DNA of 6,654 nucleotides from an uncultured Burkholderiales bacterium (GTDB taxonomy: Bacteria; Pseudomonadota; Gammaproteobacteria; Burkholderiales; Burkholderiaceae_C). A model generated the notes under the pieces. That model ran no database searches, had not been told where the DNA came from, and was given only the letters and a program-made list of their open reading frames with translations. Made by a program: the position numbers and the translations under genes. Positions 1 to 6,278 of this stretch are shown here, piece by piece (position 1 is the first letter of the stretch; each line of letters begins with the position of its first letter). The stretch lies in the NCBI GenBank assembly GCA_903856995.1, contig CAIODK010000236.1:1-6654 (forward strand), written 5' to 3'.

Positions 1-1
1 C

Positions 2-511
2 CGTGACCGCCGCGAACGTGGCGATCGTACCGACCGTGCACCTAACGAAGAAGGCTCGACTGACGAGCCATCCCACCAAGGTGCAGACCAGGGCCAAGAA
101 CAAGATCGCGAACAAGTTGCAATCGACCGCGCCCTTCAAGAAGGTGGCCGTCAACCTCGCGAACGTAGCGAACGTTCAGAGCGCACTGAGCGCACAGAAC
201 GAACAGAGCGCGCTCCACGTCATGCACAATCTGCCCGCGAGGAAGTGCGTCAAAAATCACCAGTGGCGCAAGCGCCGGTCCGTCAAGGCATGCCGCAGAT
301 CCAAAGCTTTAGTTTGCCTGTGGGTGACATGCAAGCCGTGGCACAAGGCAGTGGTTTGGAATGGGTCAATTCCAATCCAGAACGCATCGCTGCTGTGCAA
401 GCTGCTATTACTGCTGAGCCTAAGCCCGTGCATGTGCCACGCGAACGCCCACCGCTGGTGAGCATCGATGCAGGCCCACTGGTGTTGGTCGAGACCCGCA
501 AGGACCTCTAA
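2..511 (+). CDS. rne: Ribonuclease E, C-terminal part (5' end outside window)
   Basis: The visible 169 residues are read in frame from base 2 to a TAA at 509-511; the gene begins upstream of the window. RNase E is the endoribonuclease that starts mRNA decay and processes rRNA and tRNA precursors; its C-terminal half is a disordered scaffold that binds RNA and degradosome partners. Visible residues 1-88 fit that half: rich in Arg, Asp, Glu and Gln, with six ERx triplets at 54-71 and no hydrophobic core. Residues 98-169 are a more ordered tail, with GLEWVNSNPERI at 118-129 and the terminus PLVLVETRKDL. I recognise that terminus as typical of beta-proteobacterial RNase E; this is from memory, not alignment. 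The catalytic S1 and DNase-I-like domains are not in the window. The gene converges on hemY. RNase G is a weaker alternative, because it lacks such a tail. Confidence 0.88.
   Translation, partial: RDRRERGDRTDRAPNEEGSTDEPSHQGADQGQEQDREQVAIDRALQEGGRQPRERSERSERTERTERTERAPRHAQSAREEVRQKSPVAQAPVRQGMPQIQSFSLPVGDMQAVAQGSGLEWVNSNPERIAAVQAAITAEPKPVHVPRERPPLVSIDAGPLVLVETRKDL
161..214 (+). repeat. In-frame 9-bp tandem repeat encoding Glu-Arg-Ser/Thr triplets
   Basis: Six consecutive 9-base units encode ERS, ERS, ERT, ERT, ERT, ERA inside the RNase E tail. The units differ at synonymous sites (GAA/GAG, CGT/CGC/CGA), so the array has diverged at DNA level while keeping its peptide pattern. Alternating acidic and basic residues suggest a charged, RNA-binding linker, which is inference. 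Arrays of this kind can gain or lose units in frame. Confidence 0.8.
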
Positions 512-534
512 ACCACTCCAGCGAACACCGCGAC

Positions 535-550
535 CTCAGTGCAAACTGAG
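535..550. terminator. Hairpin between convergent rne and hemY, possible weak two-way terminator
   Basis: The arms CTCAGT (535-540) and ACTGAG (545-550) are perfect reverse complements around the loop GCAA, a stable GNRA-type tetraloop on the plus-strand RNA. It lies 23 bases after the rne stop and directly abuts the hemY stop codon (551-553), in the only gap between two converging genes. Neither side has a U-tract, so it is not a classical intrinsic terminator. It may instead protect 3' ends or act together with Rho. The stem is only 6 bp, so chance formation is possible. Confidence 0.4.
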
Positions 551-1852
551 TTAAGCGGTGGCCACTTCAGCGGCGCGTTTCCAGTACAACTGGGCACGCG
601 CCGTTTCTTCTTTCTGCTCCGCCAATTGAGCCAAAGTACGCCAAGCTTGACGCTGCAACTCCGCATTTTTGAGCTGAGGGGCAGCCAGCTCCAGCATCTG
701 CTGGGCCTTGCCCCACAGCCCGTGATGCCAACACACCATGCCGGACAAATACTGCAACTCCAGCCAACGAGGGTAAGTTTGACGCGCGCGGTCAATGCTG
801 GCCAGCCAATCAGAGTCCGCCGGCAACAACACCAATGCACGAACCAAAGTTTGCGCCACGCGCTCGCGAATCGCGGGCGAACAGCTGTCAGGTTGCTGCA
901 CCATACGGTTCCACAAAGGCGTGAGCCAAGGCATCACCGCGGCGGCTTCACCGCTGAGTTTGAGCATGCGTTGTGCCGCATGCAATACCACTTCGGGTTG
1001 CTCGCGCTCGGTCGTTTCTAAAGCGTCCCAAGCACGTTGCAACTGAGCGCTGTCATGTGCTTCGTTCAAGCTGGCCACAGCCAACTCGCGCAACAAGCTT
1101 TGTGCTGCGGTGCTGGAGAAAGCGCCATGCTTGGCCAGTAAACGTGCAGTCTCCAAAGCCAAGGTGTTTTGTTGGTTCAAGCGCGCGGCTTTGAGGCGCA
1201 TACGCAAAGCCAAAGTGCGACGCGCAGGACCATGTCGCAAACCATTGAGCCAGCGCAGAGATTCAGGCGCATCGTGGTCGCTCAACGCCCAACGCGCAGC
1301 GCCCAAATAGGCTGACTCCATCGCGGCCTCCACCGTCTCATCGGGTTGTTCTCGGTATGAGGTCATGACGGCTTGTAAGTGCGAGACACGTGCATCACGG
1401 TCACGCAAGGCATGCGAGCTTTCCGCGGCAATCAAGTGCGACAAGGCGCGTAGTTGTTGGGTGTGACGCGGCGCAGGGTCGTCTGCGGTGCGAACCGACA
1501 CCAGCAATGCCTCTAAAGCCAACGCTTGTTCGGCCGATTTCACGGCACGCACATAGCGCCCGCTCCACAGCTCAGACAACGCATCTAGCACCGCCGCGTG
1601 CATGGCGCGCTCTTTTTGTTGCAAGCGCCAGCGCCGGGCTTGATGAGGCAGTTCAAACAAGGCAGACATCGCGCGCCACGACAAGTGCAGCGCCACAAAG
1701 AACAACACCAAGGTGATCAACACCAAGTTGAGCGAAAAGTCGACACGGTACGGCGACCAAAACACGGTGACCGTACTTTGGTTACCACCAGCCAACAACG
1801 CCGAAGCAACCGCAACACCAAAGAGGGCAACAAACCATAAAGCGGCTCTCAT
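551..1852 (-). CDS. hemY: HemY, haem-biosynthesis-associated inner-membrane TPR protein
   Basis: This is a 433-residue protein of the proteobacterial HemY type, last gene of the hemCDXY cluster. It has two N-terminal hydrophobic segments, about residues 4-22 and 39-58, joined by a short loop with the family-like stretch STVTVFWSPYRVDFS. The rest is helical and soluble, with TPR-like helix pairs near 87-112, 361-393 and 402-430 (for example GLWGKAQQMLELAAP). It probably sits in the inner membrane and organises or regulates late haem-pathway enzymes; its biochemical role is unsettled. It should not be confused with the Gram-positive protoporphyrinogen oxidase also called HemY: there is no FAD-binding GxGxxG motif. 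I chose ATG at 1850-1852, one nucleotide after the hemX stop. An upstream in-frame start at 1915 would add 21 polar residues ahead of the first membrane segment and overlap hemX. The stop TAA is at 553-551. Confidence 0.9.
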   Translation of the reverse strand: MRAALWFVALFGVAVASALLAGGNQSTVTVFWSPYRVDFSLNLVLITLVLFFVALHLSWRAMSALFELPHQARRWRLQQKERAMHAAVLDALSELWSGRYVRAVKSAEQALALEALLVSVRTADDPAPRHTQQLRALSHLIAAESSHALRDRDARVSHLQAVMTSYREQPDETVEAAMESAYLGAARWALSDHDAPESLRWLNGLRHGPARRTLALRMRLKAARLNQQNTLALETARLLAKHGAFSSTAAQSLLRELAVASLNEAHDSAQLQRAWDALETTEREQPEVVLHAAQRMLKLSGEAAAVMPWLTPLWNRMVQQPDSCSPAIRERVAQTLVRALVLLPADSDWLASIDRARQTYPRWLELQYLSGMVCWHHGLWGKAQQMLELAAPQLKNAELQRQAWRTLAQLAEQKEETARAQLYWKRAAEVATA

Positions 1853-1853
1853 C

Positions 1854-2936
1854 TCAGCGCCCCGCCGCAGCAGTGGTGAGCGCCGCGAGTGTGTCGTCCA
1901 CCCGAGGTATCTCAATTTGCTTGGACTGCGCCAACACCTCGCGCGCCAGTGCCAAAGTAGTTTGGCCCTGACGGGTTTGCATGTCGAAGTAGCGGGTCAG
2001 CTCGTCATTGGCTTGTTTCATGTCGGACTGCACAGCTTCAAAGTGACGGGCGAGCAAACCCAAACGCGCATTGAGCAAACGTAGCTTGAGGTTTTCGCGC
2101 ACAAAGAAACTTTGGTCGGGCGCCAGCAAGCTGGCTTCGGGCCTGTCGATGCGGCTGATACGAATCAAGTTTTGCGCGTTGTCCCACACATCAGACAGCA
2201 CCTTCTCCCACCAGCTCATGCTGATGGCCTTGGCCCAACTGGAGGCGGGCACAGGTTGGGCCTGTTTTTCTTTGGGTGTACCGCCCACCGCATTGAGCAA
2301 AGGCAAGGTGTCCACCACATGCACCAACTCATCGAGCTTGAACAGCAACGTGGGGGTATCCGCCACGGACGTGGCTTTGATGCGTTCGATATCACGCATC
2401 ACTGCTCGCAACACGGGTGCGAGGCGAGGCTGCGCCACCTTGGTCAAGCGTTGCTCTGCCGAATTGAGTGCGGCCAACAAAGGCTGCACGCTGCCCGTGA
2501 GCTGGGCTTGTTGCTGGGCCAAGCGAATGGCGGACTCAATATCAACCACCAAGTTTTCATCGCGCGAACGCGACAGGCTTTGCATCAGATCTTCGAGTTG
2601 GCTGCGTTGCAAGGACACCTCGCTGAGCTTGGCATCGGTCACGGACAACCGGGCCGCGGTTTCACGCGCCAGTTCTTCGGCTTGCTTGGAGGTCACACGC
2701 GCCTCGACGGCTTGGCTACCGGTGTCAGCGCTTTGTCGCGCCAGCTGCTCTTGAATGCCAGAGAGCTTGCTCCACATCAGACCAGTCCCTAAGGCGCCCA
2801 CCACGGCCAAAACCCCAATGCCACGGACAAGCCAAGGGTTCGTGTCCGTGCTGGGGGCATCGTTAGCGGGGGCCAACGGTTCAGTCGTAGGGCCCAATGC
2901 TGGGATGGCGGGTGGTTCGACGTACTCTGGCTTCAT
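1854..2936 (-). CDS. hemX: HemX, membrane-anchored coiled-coil protein of the haem operon
   Basis: This 360-residue protein has a Pro-rich cytoplasmic N-terminus (1-34), one transmembrane segment at about 36-55 (WLVRGIGVLAVVGALGTGLMW), and a likely coiled coil at about 58-125 rich in Gln, Glu, Ala and Leu. A helical domain then carries the conserved HemX block LLAPDQSFFVRENLKLRLL (about 270-288), plus SWWEKVLSDVW at 241-251. Members are often labelled uroporphyrinogen-III C-methyltransferase by position or by fusion. This one shows no SAM-binding methyltransferase motif and is too unlike CobA/CysG to be that enzyme. Its role is probably structural or regulatory in haem synthesis at the inner membrane. 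Its ATG (2936-2934) overlaps the hemD stop in an ATGA, and no good Shine-Dalgarno precedes it, so re-initiation from hemD is the likely way it is translated. hemY follows after 1 nt. Confidence 0.9.
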   Translation of the reverse strand: MKPEYVEPPAIPALGPTTEPLAPANDAPSTDTNPWLVRGIGVLAVVGALGTGLMWSKLSGIQEQLARQSADTGSQAVEARVTSKQAEELARETAARLSVTDAKLSEVSLQRSQLEDLMQSLSRSRDENLVVDIESAIRLAQQQAQLTGSVQPLLAALNSAEQRLTKVAQPRLAPVLRAVMRDIERIKATSVADTPTLLFKLDELVHVVDTLPLLNAVGGTPKEKQAQPVPASSWAKAISMSWWEKVLSDVWDNAQNLIRISRIDRPEASLLAPDQSFFVRENLKLRLLNARLGLLARHFEAVQSDMKQANDELTRYFDMQTRQGQTTLALAREVLAQSKQIEIPRVDDTLAALTTAAAGR

Positions 2937-3748
2937 GCCAGAGATTCTAATGAGATCAACACATCCGTAACACTGGGTCTACAGGCATGAACCTCACCAA
3001 AACCCAAGGCCTGGGCCGTCTGGGCGATGCGGGCGTGCGTGGTGATACAACGCGCTTGCGCCCAGTTTTGCGCAGGCATCGCTTGGCGCAGGTGACGAAT
3101 GGCTTGCGAGCTGCTGAAGCACCACACACTGCCATCTGTGGCAGCATGGCGGGCTTGGGCCATTTGCTCAGCCGTCCAGACGGGTGGGCGACGTTCATAG
3201 GCCACCACGAAGTGGGCCGATGCCCCCGCGGTTTGAAGATGCTGTGCCAGCCAATCTCGGCCTGTGCCCGTTGACGGGGCTGGCGACTCTACGTCCATAT
3301 CGTTGCCTCGCACGATCAGCACGGGCTTACCCGATTGAACCTGCGTGCTCACGCGTTGCCACAACGCTTCCGAGTCAAACTGCGGAGCATTGGCATGCGG
3401 GCTGTCAATGCACGCCTCAGGCACACCCGCTTGCAACAAAGCTTTGTGCGTGCCGGGGCCGGTAGCCCAGCAACGCGGGCCCAGCCCCCACGTGGCACTG
3501 GCCGCGTTGCCGGCATGTGCGCGCATCTCGGCAGGTTGGCATTCAAAGAAATAACGCACCGCTTGGGCGCTGACAAACATCACCGCTTGCCACTCGGGCC
3601 ATTGCGCCCAAGCTTGCAACACGGGGGATGTGTTGGCTGCCGGCCCTACGTCAATCAAGGGCAGCGCCAACGTTTGATGACCTGCGGCGCATAGCGCATC
3701 TACCCACGCTTGCGCGTCGCCAGCGGGTCGGGTGATGACAAGGCGCAT
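2933..3748 (-). CDS. hemD: Uroporphyrinogen-III synthase
   Basis: HemD converts hydroxymethylbilane, the HemC product, into uroporphyrinogen III by closing the ring and inverting ring D. The family is poorly conserved, but several marks fit in order over 271 residues: VITRP at 4-8, a VMFVSAQAVRYF strand-helix at 57-68, GPGTHKALLQAGV at 97-109, FDSEALW at 124-130, VLIVRG at 143-148, YERRP at 184-188, and WCFSSSQAI at 209-217. TTHARIAQTAQALGF at 236-250 matches the usual T.....A..A...G region. Two lobes joined by strands are expected. The start is uncertain by one codon: GTG (3751-3749) directly precedes ATG (3748-3746). I prefer ATG, which gives the family-like MRLVITRP; neither has a clear Shine-Dalgarno. 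It lies 15 nt after hemC and shares 4 nt with hemX. Confidence 0.92.
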   Translation of the reverse strand: MRLVITRPAGDAQAWVDALCAAGHQTLALPLIDVGPAANTSPVLQAWAQWPEWQAVMFVSAQAVRYFFECQPAEMRAHAGNAASATWGLGPRCWATGPGTHKALLQAGVPEACIDSPHANAPQFDSEALWQRVSTQVQSGKPVLIVRGNDMDVESPAPSTGTGRDWLAQHLQTAGASAHFVVAYERRPPVWTAEQMAQARHAATDGSVWCFSSSQAIRHLRQAMPAQNWAQARCITTHARIAQTAQALGFGEVHACRPSVTDVLISLESLA

Positions 3749-3763
3749 CACGTGCAGCGCGAC

Positions 3764-4702
3764 TTAGTGCGCGCCCTGCGCACGTAACTGAGCGGCCACT
3801 GACTCGCCCAATTGGTTCGCCGCATCGCGTGATTTGGGGTCTGTCGCATCCAAGGCTTGCTTGACCTCTGCGCGTAGCAGCACAGGCGCACCTGAGGGGT
3901 CGCCCCAAGCGGCTTGCAAGTGCAGCACGCCGTTGGTCAATGTGGCGTGAGCGGCCAGAGGCATAGAGCAGCTGCCACCCATGGCACGGCTCACGGCGCG
4001 TTCGGCTGTCACGGTCAGCCACGTGGCCGCATCGGCCAGAGGCGCTAAGGCTTGGGCCACATCAGCGCGGTTGCTGCGCACCTCAATCCCCAACGCGCCC
4101 TGCCCAGCAGCGGGCAACATCTCCGTCGTTTCAAAAATGTGACGAATGCGTGCGCCCAAGCCCAAACGCTTCAGGCCCGCGGCCGCCAACACAATGCCGT
4201 CGTACTGACCTTCGTCGAGCTTGCGCAAACGGGTATCGAGGTTGCCGCGCAAAGGCTCAATCTTCAAATCGGGGCGCAACGCACGCAGCAGCACGGTACG
4301 GCGTAGGCTAGAAGTGCCCACCACAGCACCTTGCGGTAAATCATTCAGATGTGCGTAGGTGCATGACACCCAAGCGTCGCGCGGGTCTTCGCGGGTCATC
4401 ACGCAGGCCAAATCGAAGCCCTCCGGCAAATCCATGGGCACGTCTTTGAGCGAATGCACCGCCAAATTGGCGCGACCTTCTTCCAGCGCCACTTCGAGTT
4501 CTTTCACAAACAGACCCTTGCCGCCGACTTTGCTGAGACTGCGGTCCAAGATCTGATCACCCTGCGTGGTCATACCGAGCAGGGCCACTTGGTGACCTTG
4601 CTGCTCCAGCAAGGCTTTGACATGCTCGGCCTGCCACATAGCCAAACGGCTTTCGCGGGTGGCGATGGTCAGGGAAACGGGGGGCGTTTGGACGGTAGAC
4701 AC
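3764..4702 (-). CDS. hemC: Porphobilinogen deaminase (hydroxymethylbilane synthase)
   Basis: HemC joins four porphobilinogen molecules head to tail on a covalently bound dipyrromethane cofactor and releases hydroxymethylbilane in the cytosol. With the GTG start at 4702 the protein is 312 residues, normal for the family. Visible marks are IATRESRLAMWQA (13-25), TTQGDQILDRSLSKVGGKGLFVKELE (45-70, split as TTQGD and GKGLFVKELE), HSLKDVP (83-89) with the presumed catalytic Asp87, GTSSLRR (129-135), LRGNLDTRLRKLD (151-163), PAAGQGALGIE (197-207), and GGSCSMPLA (242-250), whose Cys245 should carry the cofactor. The open frame extends upstream to TTG at 4759 (331 residues). The added 19 residues lack family resemblance and would start upstream of the predicted transcription start. 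The GTG has GAG 7 nt upstream. It is first in the operon, with hemD next. Confidence 0.95.
   Translation of the reverse strand: MSTVQTPPVSLTIATRESRLAMWQAEHVKALLEQQGHQVALLGMTTQGDQILDRSLSKVGGKGLFVKELEVALEEGRANLAVHSLKDVPMDLPEGFDLACVMTREDPRDAWVSCTYAHLNDLPQGAVVGTSSLRRTVLLRALRPDLKIEPLRGNLDTRLRKLDEGQYDGIVLAAAGLKRLGLGARIRHIFETTEMLPAAGQGALGIEVRSNRADVAQALAPLADAATWLTVTAERAVSRAMGGSCSMPLAAHATLTNGVLHLQAAWGDPSGAPVLLRAEVKQALDATDPKSRDAANQLGESVAAQLRAQGAH
3767..3783 (-). other. GC-rich hairpin at the hemC end, before hemD
   Basis: GTGCGC (3767-3772) and GCGCAC (3778-3783) are perfect reverse complements with a 5-nt loop. In the hemC mRNA the structure spans the last codons and its 3' arm touches the TAA stop (3766-3764). 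All but two of the six pairs are G-C. No U-tract follows, so it is unlikely to stop transcription. It could slow ribosomes at the stop codon, shape hemD initiation 15 nt away, or mark a processing site. It lies within coding sequence, so it may simply reflect the codons used. Confidence 0.35.
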
Positions 4703-4759
4703 AACAAAACTCGCTTTTTCAGGGGGCCACACAGCGCGTGGCGAACTCAATTGCAGCAA

Positions 4760-4768
4760 ATGTTAGCA
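4760..4768 (-). promoter_or_regulatory. Candidate extended -10 promoter for hemCDXY
   Basis: On the minus strand the sequence reads TGC-TAACAT: an extended -10 TG dinucleotide followed by a hexamer matching TATAAT at 4 of 6 positions. Transcription would begin near 4753, giving a leader of about 50 nt before the GTG at 4702. No good -35 hexamer lies at 16-18 bp; a TTGTTA at 4782-4777 is only 11 bp away. The extended -10 would therefore have to compensate. It is the best candidate I see in the gap, but weak. Confidence 0.35.
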
Positions 4769-4789
4769 GGCGACCCTAACAAACCCATC

Positions 4790-4817
4790 TTGGGCACCCG
4801 CGTTCGCCCGATAAAAT
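4790..4817 (+). promoter_or_regulatory. Candidate sigma-70 promoter of argH
   Basis: A TAAAAT at 4812-4817 matches the -10 consensus at 5 of 6 positions and sits in the GATAAAAT context that I recall as common in Burkholderiales promoters. A weak -35, TTGGGC (3 of 6), lies 16 bp upstream at 4790-4795. The expected start point, about 7 nt beyond the -10, is 4823-4826, at or next to the argH ATG (4826). The transcript would be leaderless or nearly so, which agrees with the lack of any Shine-Dalgarno. It faces away from the hemC candidate promoter. Confidence 0.55.
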
Positions 4818-4825
4818 GCGCCTCT

Positions 4826-6277
4826 ATGTCTAAAAACCAACTCGATACAAAATCCCAAGCCTGGTCGGCGCTGTTTTCTGAACCCATGAGCGAGTTGGTC
4901 AAGCGCTACACCGCCAGCGTGTTCTTTGACAAACGTTTATGGCAAGCCGACATCACGGGTAGCCTGGCCCACGCCGACATGCTGCAAGCCCAAGGCATCA
5001 TCGGCCAAGACGACCACGCATCCATTCAAAAAGGCATGGCTCAAATTTGGGCCGAGATTGAATCCGGTCAGTTTGACTGGAAGCTCGACCTCGAAGACGT
5101 GCACCTGAACATCGAAGCACGCCTCACACAACTGGTAGGCGATGCGGGCAAGCGCCTGCACACCGGCCGCAGCCGCAACGACCAAGTGGCCACCGACGTG
5201 CGCCTGTGGTTGCGTGGCGAGATGGACCTGATCATCGATCTGTTGGAGGACTTGCAAACATCCCTCGTCGAAGTGGCCGAGAAAAACATCGACGTCATCA
5301 TGCCCGGCTTCACCCATCTGCAAGTGGCACAACCCGTGAGCTTTGCGCACCACCTGCTGGCCTACGTCGAAATGTTTGCACGTGACGCCGAGCGTCTGCA
5401 CGACGCACGCCGCCGCACCAACCGACTGCCTTTGGGCAGCGCCGCTTTGGCCGGCACCACCTACCCGCTAGACCGCGAACGCGTGGCACGCACGCTCGGC
5501 ATGGTGGACGCGCACGGCCAACCACAAGTCTGCCAAAACAGTTTGGACGGCGTCAGCGACCGCGACTTCGCCATTGAGTTCACCGCTGCCGCAGCGCTTT
5601 GCATGGTGCACATCAGCCGCATGTCAGAAGAGTTGATTTTGTGGATGAGCCAAAACTTCAGCTTCATCAAAATCGCAGACCGTTTCACCACCGGCAGCTC
5701 GATCATGCCGCAGAAGAAAAACCCAGACGTACCCGAACTCGCACGCGGCAAAACAGGCCGCGTGGTGGGCCATTTGATGGGCCTCATCACCCTGATGAAA
5801 GGCCAGCCTTTGGCCTACAACAAAGACAACCAAGAAGACAAAGAGCCTTTGTTTGACACGGTGGACACGCTCAAAGACACGCTGCGCATCTTCAGCGAAA
5901 TGGTTGGCGGCCAATTCAATCCAGCCACGGGCGTGAAAGAAGGCGGCATCACCGTCAACGCCCAAGCGATGGAAGACGCAGCCAAAAAAGGCTACGCCAC
6001 CGCCACCGACTTGGCAGACTACTTGGTGAAAAAAGGCCTACCTTTCCGAGATGCCCACGAAACAGTGGCTCACGCCGTCAAAGCCGCCACCAGCCACAAC
6101 TGCGATCTGTCAGAGCTGCCGCTCAACGTGCTGCAAGGATTCCATGCGTCCATCGAAAAAGATGTGTACGACTGCTTGAGCCTGCACGGCTCACTCCATG
6201 CACGCAACACCTTGGGTGGCACAGCGCCAGCACAGGTGCGATCGCAGATTGAGCGTCACCACAAACGACTCGCCTGA
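4826..6277 (+). CDS. argH: Argininosuccinate lyase
   Basis: ArgH cleaves argininosuccinate to arginine and fumarate, the last step of arginine biosynthesis, as a cytosolic homotetramer. The 483 residues are slightly longer than the usual 455-475 because of an N-terminal lead. The family order is complete: LWQADITGSLAHA (38-50), DVHLNIEARL (91-100), HTGRSRNDQVATD (112-124), MPGFTHLQVAQP (159-170) with catalytic Thr163-His164, and LPLGSAALAGTTYPLDR (201-217). The superfamily signature GSSIMPQKKNPD is at 290-301, containing the mobile-loop catalytic serine (Ser291 or Ser292). YNKDNQEDKEPLFD is at 331-344 and the C-terminal GGTAP at 464-468. The start is ATG at 4826 (MSKNQLDTK). The open frame continues upstream to 4454, but that part lies antisense to hemC and lacks lyase similarity. 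There is no Shine-Dalgarno; the promoter's -10 box ends 8 nt before the ATG. A DUF2127 gene begins 1 nt after the TGA. Confidence 0.97.
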   Translation: MSKNQLDTKSQAWSALFSEPMSELVKRYTASVFFDKRLWQADITGSLAHADMLQAQGIIGQDDHASIQKGMAQIWAEIESGQFDWKLDLEDVHLNIEARLTQLVGDAGKRLHTGRSRNDQVATDVRLWLRGEMDLIIDLLEDLQTSLVEVAEKNIDVIMPGFTHLQVAQPVSFAHHLLAYVEMFARDAERLHDARRRTNRLPLGSAALAGTTYPLDRERVARTLGMVDAHGQPQVCQNSLDGVSDRDFAIEFTAAAALCMVHISRMSEELILWMSQNFSFIKIADRFTTGSSIMPQKKNPDVPELARGKTGRVVGHLMGLITLMKGQPLAYNKDNQEDKEPLFDTVDTLKDTLRIFSEMVGGQFNPATGVKEGGITVNAQAMEDAAKKGYATATDLADYLVKKGLPFRDAHETVAHAVKAATSHNCDLSELPLNVLQGFHASIEKDVYDCLSLHGSLHARNTLGGTAPAQVRSQIERHHKRLA

Positions 6278-6278
6278 C

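Noticed and set aside
3..461. A 152-codon open frame in a second frame at the rne end
   Set aside because: The frame starting at base 2 gives the recognisable RNase E tail and ends at 511; the other frame gives a composition unlike any known protein.
539..1021. A 160-codon plus-strand open frame opposite hemY
   Set aside because: It is fully antisense to a well-supported HemY and has no domain or ribosome binding site; it is explained by codon bias.
2071..2792. Two long plus-strand open frames of about 226 codons opposite hemX
   Set aside because: They are antisense shadows of a GC-biased gene. Their products are low-quality sequence without recognisable domains, and they overlap each other in different frames.
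1854..2936. hemX as uroporphyrinogen-III C-methyltransferase
   Set aside because: It has a single membrane anchor, a coiled coil and HemX-specific motifs, and no SAM-binding methyltransferase motifs; the label is a common carry-over in annotation.
4790..4808. A sigma-54 type site (TTGGGCAC followed by TTCGC) ahead of argH
   Set aside because: The GG and GC elements do not match TGGCAC-N5-TTGC in sequence or spacing, and a better sigma-70 -10 box lies just downstream.
4454..4825. A 124-codon in-frame extension upstream of argH, making a 607-residue protein
   Set aside because: It lies antisense to hemC, shows no lyase similarity, and ends at a good promoter directly before the family-like ATG at 4826.
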